Program-made: the position numbers and the translations under genes | Notes under the pieces: model-generated | Database searches by the model: none | The model's input: the letters and a program-made list of their open reading frames with translations, nothing else | Told to the model about the DNA's origin: nothing | NCBI GenBank assembly: GCA_009929485.1 | Contig: SAAJ01000025.1 | Coordinates: forward strand, 1-45,299 | DNA from: Negativicutes bacterium | GTDB taxonomy: Bacteria; Bacillota; Negativicutes; Anaeromusales; Anaeromusaceae | Direction of reading: 5' to 3' | Length of the DNA stretch: 45,299 bases | Part shown: positions 24,336 to 32,241 of the stretch, piece by piece | Layout: every line of letters begins with the position of its first letter | How positions within the stretch are numbered: the first letter of the stretch is position 1

Positions 24336-24428
24336 GTACCCTCGCTCTACTCCATCTACTCCTGTTCAAAATCGTTGCCCCAGTACTCCTCTTGTGTACC
24401 CTCACATGACTCCGATTCTCTTGTTCAA
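24336..24428 (-). repeat. Two family A repeats behind the ExoIII gene
   Basis: Minus-strand units TTGAACAAGAGAATCGGAG (24396-24428) and TTGAACAGGAGTAGATGGAG (24336-24369), in the sense of the ExoIII gene whose stop lies 7 bases away. They mirror the pair at 24137-24207 across the shared terminator. Confidence 0.7.
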
Positions 24429-24434
24429 TCCTCG

Positions 24435-25187
24435 TTACTTCAGTTCTAGCCCCACCGGGCAATGATCGCTGCCCATAATATCGGCGTAAATCATAGCTTC
24501 TTTGATTCGAGCCTGCAGGCGGTCGGAGACGAGAAAATAGTCAATGCGCCAACCAACATTGCGATCGCGGGCCTTCATCATGTAGGACCACCAGGTATAG
24601 GCGTTTTCGCGCGCTGGATAAAGGTAGCGGAAGGTATCTGTGAAACCTTCCATGAGGAGTTCACTCATTTTGCCGCGTTCTTCATCAGTGAAGCCTGCGT
24701 TGCGGCGATTGCTTTTAGGATTTTTAATGTCGATTTCCTGATGGGCGACGTTGATATCGCCGCACAGAATGATCGCTTTTTCTGTATCCAGCTTTGCTAA
24801 GTAGCGGCGGAAATCGTTTTCCCACTGCATGCGGTAATCCAAACGCGCCAATTCTCGCTGAGAGTTGGGAGTGTAGACATTAACCAGGAAAAAATCCGGA
24901 TACTCCAGCGTAAGCAGGCGTCCTTCCTGATCGTGCTCTTCCAGGCCCATGCCCAAGCGTACGGAAAGCGGCGTATGACGAGTAAAGACGGCCGTGCCGG
25001 AATAACCTTTTTTGACGGCGCTGTTCCAGTATTGCTCGTATCCTGGAAAGTCCAATTCCGCTTGGTGCGGCTGCATTTTCGTTTCTTGTACGCAGAAGAA
25101 GTCGGCGTCGCTTTGCTGAAAAAAGTCGTTAAAGCCTTTGCCTAGACAGGCACGCAGGCCGTTGACATTCCAAGAAATAAATTTCAT
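24435..25187 (-). CDS. Exodeoxyribonuclease III
   Basis: The 250-residue protein has the complete ExoIII/AP-endonuclease pattern: 'MKFISWNVNGLRACLGKGF', 'DFFCVQETKMQ' (catalytic Glu), 'GYSGTAVFTR', 'LVNVYTPNSQR', 'ILCGDINVAHQEID', 'YTWWSYM' and 'WRIDYFLVSDRL', ending 'MGSDHCPVGLEL' (catalytic Asp-His). It cuts DNA at abasic sites and has 3'-5' exonuclease activity in base-excision repair. The start at 25187 is supported by AAAGGAG. The ATG overlaps the TGA of the M20 peptidase gene, so it is the last gene of a three-gene operon with the LD-carboxypeptidase and M20 genes. It could be named xth or exoA; the choice is not settled by sequence. Confidence 0.93.
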   Translation of the reverse strand: MKFISWNVNGLRACLGKGFNDFFQQSDADFFCVQETKMQPHQAELDFPGYEQYWNSAVKKGYSGTAVFTRHTPLSVRLGMGLEEHDQEGRLLTLEYPDFFLVNVYTPNSQRELARLDYRMQWENDFRRYLAKLDTEKAIILCGDINVAHQEIDIKNPKSNRRNAGFTDEERGKMSELLMEGFTDTFRYLYPARENAYTWWSYMMKARDRNVGWRIDYFLVSDRLQARIKEAMIYADIMGSDHCPVGLELK

Positions 25188-26326
25188 AGTAAACTCCTTT
25201 TGGTGTTCTGTAAGCATATATCCCAGGCGCTCATGGCCATGGCTTTGGCGCCCACAAGGGCGCGCTTTTGGGCTGCAGCGGAACCGGCGGCTTGGGCGAA
25301 AGCAGGCGTGTGGGCGGTTAAACCGGCCCCAATAGACAGTTCCGGGTGCAGCGTCGGCGCTACATGGCTGACATTGCCTACATCCGTGGAGCCGCCAGCG
25401 TCGTCGTCCGGCAACTGGCGGACCGGTTCGCCGAGAAGGCGCAGGTTTTCCGCAAAATGAGCGGCAAGGTCAGTATTCTGGATAAGTTCCTTAAACAGCG
25501 GTTCATAGTGCTCCAACGTTACCGTTGCGCCGGTGCCTTCAGCTATGCCGGTCGCCAGAGCGCGGACGGCGGGAAGTACCTGCTGTTCCAAATAGTCGCT
25601 GCTAAGGGAGCGCACCGTGCATTTCATCTCCGCCAAGGCGGGGACGATGTTGGGCGCTGTGCCGCCAGCGGTAATGATACCGGCAATGAGTGCTTGCTCG
25701 CCAAAACGCAGCCGCAGTCCCTGCAGCCCTTGATAAAAAAGCACCAGCGCATCCAGGGCGTTAATGCCGCGTTCGCTGCGGCTGGCTACATGCGCTTCGC
25801 GGCCGTGAAAGCGCACGCATAAGGGGTGGGAGGCCAGGGATGTGCCGCCTAAGGTGGTTTCGTCGCTGGGATGAATAATGAAAACGGCGTCAAAAGCGTC
25901 GAAGACGCCAGCATTGGTCAAAGCGATCTTGCCGCCTTGGGTTTCTTCCGCCGGGCAGCCGATAAAATAGGTTTGTGCTTGGCTTGTCGTTAAGGCGGCG
26001 AAGGCAGCGGCTGCGCCAAAGCTCATCGAAGCGATCAGATTGTGTCCGCAGGCATGACCAAGACCAGGCAGTGCGTCGTATTCGGCTAAAAAAGCGATTT
26101 TAGGGCCTCTGTCGCCTCGTTTGGCAACAAACGACGTGGGAAGAGCGGCGACGCCTTGGGTTACGTGAAAGCCTTGCGTGCGGCTGGCGTCGGTCAAAAG
26201 CCGCATTGCTTCGTATTCTTCATTTCCCAGTTCCGGCCGTGCGTGCAAAGCCAGGCTGAGTCGGGTCATTTCCGCTTCCAGAGCGTCGACTTTTTGGCAA
26301 AGACGTTTTTTTTCTTCAGTAAACAT
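25184..26326 (-). CDS. M20-family metallopeptidase / amidohydrolase
   Basis: The 380-residue protein has the M20D pattern: 'RPELGNEEYEA', 'AEYDALPGLGHACGHNLIA' (metal-binding His/Asp), 'GCPAEETQGGK' (catalytic and metal Glu), 'FIIHPSDET', 'GREAHVASRSERGINALDA' (dimerisation domain) and 'STDVGNVSHVAPTLHPELSIG'. Relatives hydrolyse N-acyl amino acids, dipeptides or p-aminobenzoyl-glutamate in the cytoplasm. It overlaps the LD-carboxypeptidase gene by 11 bases and the ExoIII gene by ATGA. Next to a murein LD-carboxypeptidase, a peptide substrate from cell-wall recycling is plausible. Confidence 0.88.
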   Translation of the reverse strand: MFTEEKKRLCQKVDALEAEMTRLSLALHARPELGNEEYEAMRLLTDASRTQGFHVTQGVAALPTSFVAKRGDRGPKIAFLAEYDALPGLGHACGHNLIASMSFGAAAAFAALTTSQAQTYFIGCPAEETQGGKIALTNAGVFDAFDAVFIIHPSDETTLGGTSLASHPLCVRFHGREAHVASRSERGINALDALVLFYQGLQGLRLRFGEQALIAGIITAGGTAPNIVPALAEMKCTVRSLSSDYLEQQVLPAVRALATGIAEGTGATVTLEHYEPLFKELIQNTDLAAHFAENLRLLGEPVRQLPDDDAGGSTDVGNVSHVAPTLHPELSIGAGLTAHTPAFAQAAGSAAAQKRALVGAKAMAMSAWDICLQNTKRSLL

Positions 26327-27278
26327 TAGCAGGGGCCTCCTCTAAAGCGGCTTCTGTCAGGACTAGGCCGGCTCGCGGCGAAACCATAGACTGGACGCCC
26401 AAAGGCAGCGTAAGTTTGTCCGCCGTATGCCCAAAGGAAACGTCGCAAAGAACAGGCTTGCCTAAAGAACCAAGGCGTTCGCGCAGCACATCGACAGTGC
26501 GCTGGCCGGGCGGGTCTTCTTCGCTGTCGCAGTTGCTGCAGACGCCCATGACAATGGCTGCTGCCGCCTGCAGCTTACCGGCAAGGTGCAGCTGTGTCAG
26601 CAGTCTGTCCAGACGGTAAGGCGCTTCGCCCACTTCTTCCAGGCAAAGAATGCGTCCGGCAGTATCCAGTTCGTACGGCGTGCCCAAGGTGGCGGTAATC
26701 AAGCTGAGATTGCCCCCGCACAGAGGGCCGGACGTCTCTCCGGGAACCAGAAAAAAAGGGGTCGCTCCGGCAGGCGGCGTGGGCAGCTCGCCAAGCGGGT
26801 TGGTGCTGGTGAGCGCTCGAAGCGAGTGCTTGCAGGTAAAATCAGATAGTGGCTCCCGGCCAAAATCCGAAGCCGCCATGGGGCCGTGAAAGCTCACCAA
26901 ACCGCATTGCTGCTGCAACACCGTGTGCAGCGCGGTAATGTCGCTATAGCCCATAAACACCTTGGGGTGGCGCTTGATCAGTTCGTAATCCAACTGCGGC
27001 AAAAGACGCATGCTGCCGTAGCCGCCGCGTATGCAGAGAATGCCTGCAATGCTAGGATCGGCAAAAAAAGTATGCAAATCATCAACGCGTAGGGCATCGT
27101 CGCCGGCGCAAATGCCGTCAGTATAAGCGGCGCTTTTGCCGAGACGGACTTGAAAGCCCTGGTCTTGCAGCCAGCGCACGCCTTGCTCCAATTCCTCCGC
27201 CTTTCCTGGACTGGCCGGCGCCAAAAGCCCGATCGTATCGCCCGGGCGCAATGGTTTGGGTTTGATTAGCTGACTCAT
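26316..27278 (-). CDS. LD-carboxypeptidase, S66 family (murein tetrapeptide)
   Basis: The 320-residue protein has all S66 landmarks: 'LAPASPG' near the N-terminus, 'IRGGYGSMRLLPQLDY', nucleophile Ser112 in 'MGYSDITALH', catalytic Glu in 'CLEEVGEAPYRLDRLL' (about 214-215), and His284 in 'SFGHTADKLTLPLG'. These enzymes remove the terminal D-alanine from murein tetrapeptides in the cytoplasm so that the tripeptide can be reused. No signal peptide is seen. Its stop lies inside the start of the M20 gene. The Opp-type genes upstream on the same strand suggest a murein-peptide uptake and recycling theme. Confidence 0.9.
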   Translation of the reverse strand: MSQLIKPKPLRPGDTIGLLAPASPGKAEELEQGVRWLQDQGFQVRLGKSAAYTDGICAGDDALRVDDLHTFFADPSIAGILCIRGGYGSMRLLPQLDYELIKRHPKVFMGYSDITALHTVLQQQCGLVSFHGPMAASDFGREPLSDFTCKHSLRALTSTNPLGELPTPPAGATPFFLVPGETSGPLCGGNLSLITATLGTPYELDTAGRILCLEEVGEAPYRLDRLLTQLHLAGKLQAAAAIVMGVCSNCDSEEDPPGQRTVDVLRERLGSLGKPVLCDVSFGHTADKLTLPLGVQSMVSPRAGLVLTEAALEEAPANVY

Positions 27279-27354
27279 GATAAAACTCCTTATATAGGTG
27301 AATGGTTATGGATTTAAAGACTAAGACTATCGCGTCGCTATGCTTCGCGAAGTG

Positions 27355-27460
27355 ACGAAATCCCCCTGATCTTTCAGATCATCCCCCTTTGACAAGGGGG
27401 ACTTTAAGCTTTGCCTCCCTTGCTAAAGGGAGGTGCCGCCGCAGCGGCGGAGGGATTTTT
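27355..27460 (+). repeat. Compound repeat C, copy 1
   Basis: Two linked hairpin-like blocks: CCCCCTgatctttcagatcatCCCCCTTTGACAAGGGGG, then GCCTCCCTTGCTAAAGGGAGG with GCCGCCGCAGCGGCGG. The whole unit is an inverted copy of 31860-31977. Units of this sort occur between genes in many bacteria. Confidence 0.75.
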
Positions 27461-27498
27461 TAACCGAACTACATGTTGCTTTTGCATATCCCTCATTC

Positions 27499-27633
27499 GT
27501 ACCCTCCCGCGACTCCGGTTCTCCTGTTCAATCCTTGTTTTCTTCTAGCGGGCCCTCACTCTACTCCCTTTACTCTTGTTCAAAAATCGTACTTCTCCTA
27601 CGTACCCTCTCGCGACTCCGGTTCTCTTGTTCA
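27499..27633 (-). repeat. Three family A repeats behind the binding-protein gene
   Basis: Minus-strand units at 27601-27633, 27551-27582 and 27499-27531. The first begins inside the TGA stop codon of the substrate-binding protein (TGA-ACAAGAGAACCGGAGTC). This is the densest cluster of the family in the window. Confidence 0.75.
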
Positions 27634-29220
27634 TTTCTCCAAATAAGCATTCTTGAAGTCTGCTAATCCCAGCACTGACCAGGAGACGCCCTGCAGGCGG
27701 GGGCTGGCTACATAGGGCTGGGTGGTGTAGTAAATAGGCAAGATGACAGCGTCCTCAAGGAGGATCTGCTCCGCTTCATGCATGGCCGCCATACGGCGAG
27801 CCGGATCGAGCGCGCTTTGCGCCTCTTCAATCAACGCGTTATAGCGTGGATTTTGATACCTGGCGTCGTTTGTGGCATCCTTGAAAACATCCAAAAAGGT
27901 CATGGGATCAGCGTAGTCGCCAATCCAAGAAGCGCGGGCGATTTGGAACTCGCCGCGCGTGCGGGACGCCAGAAAGACTTTTGATTCCTGATTGGTCAAG
28001 GTGACGGCGACTCCCAAGCTTTGCTTCCACATCTCTTGAGCGGCTTCGGCGATGGCCTTGTGCATTTCGCCGGTATTGAAAAGCAGCGTGACTGGTGGCA
28101 GCGCATTTCCGTAGCCTGCTTTTTGCAGCGCTTCTTTGGCGGCGGCTGCATCTTCGCGGCTTAGATCGCCGCCTTCTTGACGAAAATCAAGGCCTGTAGC
28201 CGGATTGGTGAGGCCCGGAGGCACCCAGGCGTAGGCCGGAAGCTTGCCTCCTTTGACTACGTGGGTAATCAGTGCTTGACGTTGAAAGGACAGCGCGAAG
28301 GCGCGGCGCACTTCCAGGCGGTCAAATGGTGGAGCTTGGGTGTTGAACACGTAATAATAGAGGCCCAGATAGGGGGCGATGCGCAGGAGGCCTTCTTTTT
28401 GCAGGCGGTCATGCTCTACAACTGGCGGCTCGACCATCATATCCGCTTGGCCGGTTTCCACCAGCGTCAGACGGGTGGCCTGGGCGTCCACGATGGGCCA
28501 GTACATGCCGACCAAACGGATGGAGGCGGCATCGCGATAGTAGGGATTTTTGGCGAAGGATAAGCTGCCGTGATGCACCCAGCCGGTCAGGCGAAAGGGG
28601 CCGTTGCCGATAAGCGTTTCCGCTTGGGAAGACCAGCTTTCCGGCGCTTTTTCAATACTGGCGCGGTGAACGGGATAAAAAGCATGGAACGAAGCCAAGC
28701 TGAGAAAGTAAGCGGTGGGCTTTTCCAAAGTGACTTCCAGCGTGCGCTCATCCAGAGCGCGGACGCCGACGTCTTCGGGGGCAGCCTCTTTTTCGTTGAA
28801 GGCTTGGCCGTTTTTCAGCGCGTACAGCATATAGGAGTTTTCCGAAGCCGTTTCCGGGTCTAAAGCGCGTCGCCAGGAATAGACAAAATCATGAGCGGTG
28901 AGAGCCTCGCCGTTAGACCAGCGGGCGTCTGGGCGCAGGTGGAAGATGTAGCGCAGGCCGTCGGCGGAAATTTCCCACTGCGTCGCCACGCCAGGCAGGG
29001 GCCGGTCTTTAGCATCCAGACGGGTCAGTCCTTCAAAAAGCTGCAGCTCGGCCAAAGATTCCGGGATGGCCGTAGATTTAGCCGGATCTAAGGTGGCGGG
29101 TTCGGCTTCCAATACGTAACGCAGCGTATTTTCGGTTTGCTGCGGTTGACGGCTGCAGCCTGTTGCGGTTAGAACCACCAGCAGCAGAAGCACAGCAAGC
29201 TGGCGCAAGGAAATACGCAT
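27631..29220 (-). CDS. Peptide ABC transporter substrate-binding lipoprotein (OppA type)
   Basis: The 529-residue product starts with a lipoprotein signal peptide with the lipobox T-A-T-G-C22, then an SBP_bac_5 (DppA/OppA) fold: 'LRYVLEAEPATLDPAKSTAIPESLAELQLFEGLTRLD', 'YIFHLRPDARWSNGEALTAHDFVYSWRRALDP' and 'LIGNGPFRLTGWVHHGSLSFAKNPYYRDA'. It should capture peptides outside the membrane and deliver them to the OppB/OppC-type permeases of the same cluster. Its ATG overlaps the serine-hydrolase stop (TAATG). Confidence 0.92.
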   Translation of the reverse strand: MRISLRQLAVLLLLVVLTATGCSRQPQQTENTLRYVLEAEPATLDPAKSTAIPESLAELQLFEGLTRLDAKDRPLPGVATQWEISADGLRYIFHLRPDARWSNGEALTAHDFVYSWRRALDPETASENSYMLYALKNGQAFNEKEAAPEDVGVRALDERTLEVTLEKPTAYFLSLASFHAFYPVHRASIEKAPESWSSQAETLIGNGPFRLTGWVHHGSLSFAKNPYYRDAASIRLVGMYWPIVDAQATRLTLVETGQADMMVEPPVVEHDRLQKEGLLRIAPYLGLYYYVFNTQAPPFDRLEVRRAFALSFQRQALITHVVKGGKLPAYAWVPPGLTNPATGLDFRQEGGDLSREDAAAAKEALQKAGYGNALPPVTLLFNTGEMHKAIAEAAQEMWKQSLGVAVTLTNQESKVFLASRTRGEFQIARASWIGDYADPMTFLDVFKDATNDARYQNPRYNALIEEAQSALDPARRMAAMHEAEQILLEDAVILPIYYTTQPYVASPRLQGVSWSVLGLADFKNAYLEK

Positions 29221-30008
29221 TAGATTTCCTCCTGCAGCAAGGCGTCGCAGATAGCGCGGCCCATCTGAGCGATGAGCTGCAGCCCGTGGGCGTTGTTTTG
29301 CAGTCCGTCGGCGAAAATGCAGACAATAAAAGGACCCGCAGGCAGGTACAAAATACCGCCGTCATGCTCAACGCCGTCCAAGGTGCCGGTTTTGTGGGCC
29401 AAAGACAGGCTCTCCGGCAGGTAGAAGGGGATTTTGTCGCGAACCTGCTGGCTCTTAAGAATGTTTAAAGCCAGTGCGGCGTACGAAGGCGGCAGTCCTT
29501 GCGCATGGAGAAGAAGGTGATACATCTTGGCCATGTCAGCGGCGCTGGTTTCGTTTTGCAGTCCCGCTGCGGCGGCGGCAAAATCCATCATGCGGCGCTG
29601 CAATCGGGTATGGGTAAGGCCCAGGTTGCTCATCGTTTGGTTTACCGCCGTCATGCCTACTCGTTCGATGAGAGTATTCGTGGCGGTGTTGTCGCTGAGG
29701 GAGATCATCAAAACGCACAAATCGCGGATGTTCAGAGGCAGGGACGGGTTCAGCTCTTTTAAAATGCCAGCGCCGCCGACGCGGCAGGAAGCGGAAGGGG
29801 ACAGCGTCTCTTGGAGGCATACTGTTCCTGCAGCCGCTTGGCGCAGAATTTCAAAGAGGATGGGTACCTTGATCATGCTGGCCGAAGGATAGATGATATC
29901 CGGCCGAACTGAATATAAGTCATGCCCGGCGCCGTCAGTAACGATGACGCTCCAACGGCAAGGACAGCTTGCGGCAAGTTGTTCTAATTTTGTATGTAAG
30001 TGCTTCAT
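29220..30008 (-). CDS. Cytoplasmic beta-lactamase-like serine hydrolase
   Basis: The 262-residue protein has the three penicillin-binding/beta-lactamase motifs: SxxK at Ser44-Lys47 ('SASMIKVP'), SDN at 105-107 and KTG at 206-208. The Omega-loop Glu166 of class A beta-lactamases is missing; the matching stretch reads 'RRMMDFAAAAAGLQNETS'. No signal peptide is present, so it should stay in the cytoplasm. A drug-resistance role is thus unlikely. A peptidase or amidase acting on imported peptides is more plausible in this setting. An AGGAGG site precedes the ATG. Confidence 0.85.
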   Translation of the reverse strand: MKHLHTKLEQLAASCPCRWSVIVTDGAGHDLYSVRPDIIYPSASMIKVPILFEILRQAAAGTVCLQETLSPSASCRVGGAGILKELNPSLPLNIRDLCVLMISLSDNTATNTLIERVGMTAVNQTMSNLGLTHTRLQRRMMDFAAAAAGLQNETSAADMAKMYHLLLHAQGLPPSYAALALNILKSQQVRDKIPFYLPESLSLAHKTGTLDGVEHDGGILYLPAGPFIVCIFADGLQNNAHGLQLIAQMGRAICDALLQEEI

Positions 30009-30019
30009 AAAAAAGCCTC

Positions 30020-30889
30020 CTAACGTTTGCTGTGAGGATCCAAGGCGTCGCGCAACCCGTCACCAAGGAAGTTGAAGGCCAGCATGGTAAGGCTGATGGC
30101 CAAAGACGGAAAGAGGAGCTGGTAGGGATAGGAACGGACGCTTGTCAGCCCCTCGGACGCCAGGACGCCCCAGCTAGCCATGGGAGCGGCAACGCCCAAG
30201 CCGATGAAGCTTAAAAAGGCTTCGGCAAAAATCGCTTCCGGGATGGCCAGCGTCATCGTTACCAGGATGGGGCCGCTGCAGTTGGGCAGCAGATGGCGGA
30301 AAAGAATGCGCCAGGGACTTAGTCCCAAGGAGCGGGCGGCCAAGACGAATTCACGTTCTTTTAAAGTTAGAATCTGGCTGCGGACAATGCGCGCCATGCC
30401 CAGCCAGTAGGCAATGCCTAACGCCAGAAACAGATTGGTCAAGCCTGGTTTTAACAGCACCATCAGCAAAATGACGTAAAGCAGCATGGGGATGCCATAA
30501 AGAATGTCCACCAAATGCATCATGATGCGGTCCGTGCGTCCGCCGAAGAAACCGGCGATGCCGCCGTAGGTGACGCCGATCAAAAGGTTAATGACGCTGG
30601 CGGCGACGCCGATGGCTAACGAAATGCGAGCGCCGTAAAGAACGCGGATAAACAGATCCCGTCCCAGCGAGTCGGTGCCGAACCAATGCGCAGCGCTAGG
30701 CCCGGCGTTGGCTTCCCAGAGGTTTTGATCCGCATAGGAAAGAGAGGAAAGCATAGGGAAAAACAAGCAAATCAAAAAGAGAGCGCCAAGAAAATATAAA
30801 CCCGCCATAGCCGCCTTATGGCGCTGGAGACGCTGCCAGGGCGAAGCTGGAGGCGGTAAAAGATTTTGGGTGCATTCAGGCTGGTTCAT
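30020..30889 (-). CDS. Peptide ABC transporter permease (OppC/DppC type)
   Basis: The 289-residue inner-membrane protein has an N-terminal OppC_N segment ('WQRLQRHKAAMAGLYFLGALFLICLFFPML'), five or more further membrane spans, and the ATPase-docking EAA loop ('REFVLAARSLGLSPWRILFRHLLPNCSGPILV'). The tail 'FNFLGDGLRDALDPHSKR' is the classic OppC end. It overlaps the upstream permease gene by TGATG. No opp-type ATPase gene is present in the cluster. Confidence 0.92.
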   Translation of the reverse strand: MNQPECTQNLLPPPASPWQRLQRHKAAMAGLYFLGALFLICLFFPMLSSLSYADQNLWEANAGPSAAHWFGTDSLGRDLFIRVLYGARISLAIGVAASVINLLIGVTYGGIAGFFGGRTDRIMMHLVDILYGIPMLLYVILLMVLLKPGLTNLFLALGIAYWLGMARIVRSQILTLKEREFVLAARSLGLSPWRILFRHLLPNCSGPILVTMTLAIPEAIFAEAFLSFIGLGVAAPMASWGVLASEGLTSVRSYPYQLLFPSLAISLTMLAFNFLGDGLRDALDPHSKR

Positions 30890-31821
30890 CAGTTACCACC
30901 TTTCTCGAAGCGCTTAATACGAGGGTCCAGCAGCGGATATAAAAGATCGACTACTAAATTAAAAACAATGACAAGAACGCTATAAAATACGGTTACGCCG
31001 AGAATGACCGTATAATCGCGGTTATAAATGCTGGTGATGAAATGACGGCCTAAGCCGGGCAGGGCGAAAATGGTTTCCACCACAAAACTGCCTGTAAGAA
31101 TGGAAGCCGCCATAGGTCCGAGGTAGGTTACTACCGGTAAGAGGGCGTTTTTTAAAGCGTGCCGGTAAACGGTGCCCCAAAGGCTCAAGCCCTTAGCGCG
31201 GGCCGTACGGATGTAGTCTTGAGACAGCACCTCCAGCATGGCGCTGCGTGTCAGGCGGGCAATGAACGCCAATGGATAAGCGGCCAGTGAAAGCGCCGGC
31301 AAAATGAGCGAGGCGGGACTTTCCCAGAGCGCCGCCGGCAGCCAGCCCAACTGTACCGCGAAAACTTGCACAAGCAAGGTGGCCAGCACGAAGGAGGGGA
31401 CGGACATGCCGATAATCGCGACGGCCATCGCCCCGTGATCCTGCCAGTGGTTTTTGCGCAAAGCTCCCAGACAGCCCAAGGGAATTCCCGCACCCAAAGC
31501 CAGCACCAGCGCGCTAGCGCCGAGCTGCAAAGACACTGGAAAGCTTTCGGCAATAATCTGGTTGACGCTGCGGCCCTCGTATTTAAAGGAAGGCCCTAAA
31601 TCCAGCTGCGCCAAATTCAGCAGGTAATCAACATACTGCTTCCACAAAGGGTCTTGCAGATGGTAGTGCGCTTCTAGATGCGCTAAAACCACCGGCGGCA
31701 GATTCTTTTCCCCGGTAAACGGGCCGCCCGGAATGGCGTGCATTAGAAAAAATGTAAAAGTAACAATAGCCAGCAGCACCAAGCACGACCCCGCGCAGCG
31801 CTGCAATACGTCACGTAGCAA
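30889..31821 (-). CDS. Peptide ABC transporter permease (OppB/DppB type)
   Basis: The 310-residue membrane protein has the OppB pattern: 'FTFFLMHAIPGGPF' at the start, 'HYHLQDPLWKQYVDYLLNLAQLDLGPSF', the EAA loop 'DYIRTARAKGLSLWGTVYRHALKNALLPVVTYLG', and 'VVDLLYPLLDPRIK' at the end. The start is taken as the TTG at 31821, which has AAAGGAGG 10 bases upstream. The open frame runs back to 31929, but that stretch lies in repeat C and encodes a Lys/Arg-rich nonsense leader. Confidence 0.85.
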   Translation of the reverse strand: MLRDVLQRCAGSCLVLLAIVTFTFFLMHAIPGGPFTGEKNLPPVVLAHLEAHYHLQDPLWKQYVDYLLNLAQLDLGPSFKYEGRSVNQIIAESFPVSLQLGASALVLALGAGIPLGCLGALRKNHWQDHGAMAVAIIGMSVPSFVLATLLVQVFAVQLGWLPAALWESPASLILPALSLAAYPLAFIARLTRSAMLEVLSQDYIRTARAKGLSLWGTVYRHALKNALLPVVTYLGPMAASILTGSFVVETIFALPGLGRHFITSIYNRDYTVILGVTVFYSVLVIVFNLVVDLLYPLLDPRIKRFEKGGN

Positions 31822-31859
31822 AGAATGATCGCCTCCTTTTTTAAGTAAAGCATGTCTTT

Positions 31860-31977
31860 TTTGAATCCCTCCGCCGCTGCGGCGGCACCTCCCTTTGACA
31901 AGGGAGGCAGGGAATAGAGCAGAGACCAAGAAGCCCCCTTGTTAAAGGGGGATGGCCCGCAGGGCCAGGGGGATTTG
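31860..31977 (-). repeat. Compound repeat C, copy 2 (inverted)
   Basis: The reverse complement aligns with 27355-27460 over both blocks, with GCCCTGCGGGCC replacing GATCTTTCAGATC in the arm loop and a longer linker between blocks. The two copies bracket the permease, hydrolase and binding-protein genes. Confidence 0.75.
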
Positions 31978-32057
31978 GCCGGCGTGCTTATAAAAGCACA
32001 GGCTCCTAGCTTGGAACGAACTAAAGAAAACGGGTTTCCGTTTTTTATTATACCGGA

Positions 32058-32139
32058 GAGATTGCCGCGCTGGCGCTCGCAATGACGCGTAAAGACAGCC
32101 TACAGTCGTTGCGAGGAGCGCAGCGACGTGGCAATCTCC
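32058..32139. repeat. Widespread 'CATTGCGAGG' inverted repeat
   Basis: GGAGATTGCCGCGCTGGCGC and CGTTGCGAGGAGCGCAGCG ... GGCAATCTCC are the two arms of an imperfect inverted repeat of about 80 bases. Elements of this sequence occur between genes in very diverse bacteria. Any reading frame across it is spurious. Confidence 0.75.
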
Positions 32140-32215
32140 CTGGTGATTCTTTTATTCTCTCTGCTTACTCTGGCCTTTCCTCTGATCCTCTGTGTGAATT
32201 TTGTAGCTTCGTCGT

Positions 32216-32239
32216 GCCCTCACTCTACTCCTGTTCAAA
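32216..32239 (-). repeat. Family A repeat (short) behind the aminotransferase
   Basis: On the minus strand TTTGAACAGGAGTAGAGTG, then AGGGC. It begins 2 bases after the aminotransferase stop codon, in sense direction. Confidence 0.65.
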
Positions 32240-32241
32240 CT

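Noticed and set aside
27355-27460. Repeat C as a CRISPR-like or insertion-sequence end
   Set aside because: There is no regular spacing, no target duplication and no transposase; it is a hairpin-type dispersed repeat.
29220-30008. Class A beta-lactamase / antibiotic resistance gene
   Set aside because: Glu166 and the signal peptide are missing and the gene is embedded in a peptide-transport cluster.
31822-31929. N-terminal extension of the OppB-type permease
   Set aside because: It lies in repeat C, encodes a basic nonsense leader, and a ribosome binding site with TTG start lies inside at 31821.
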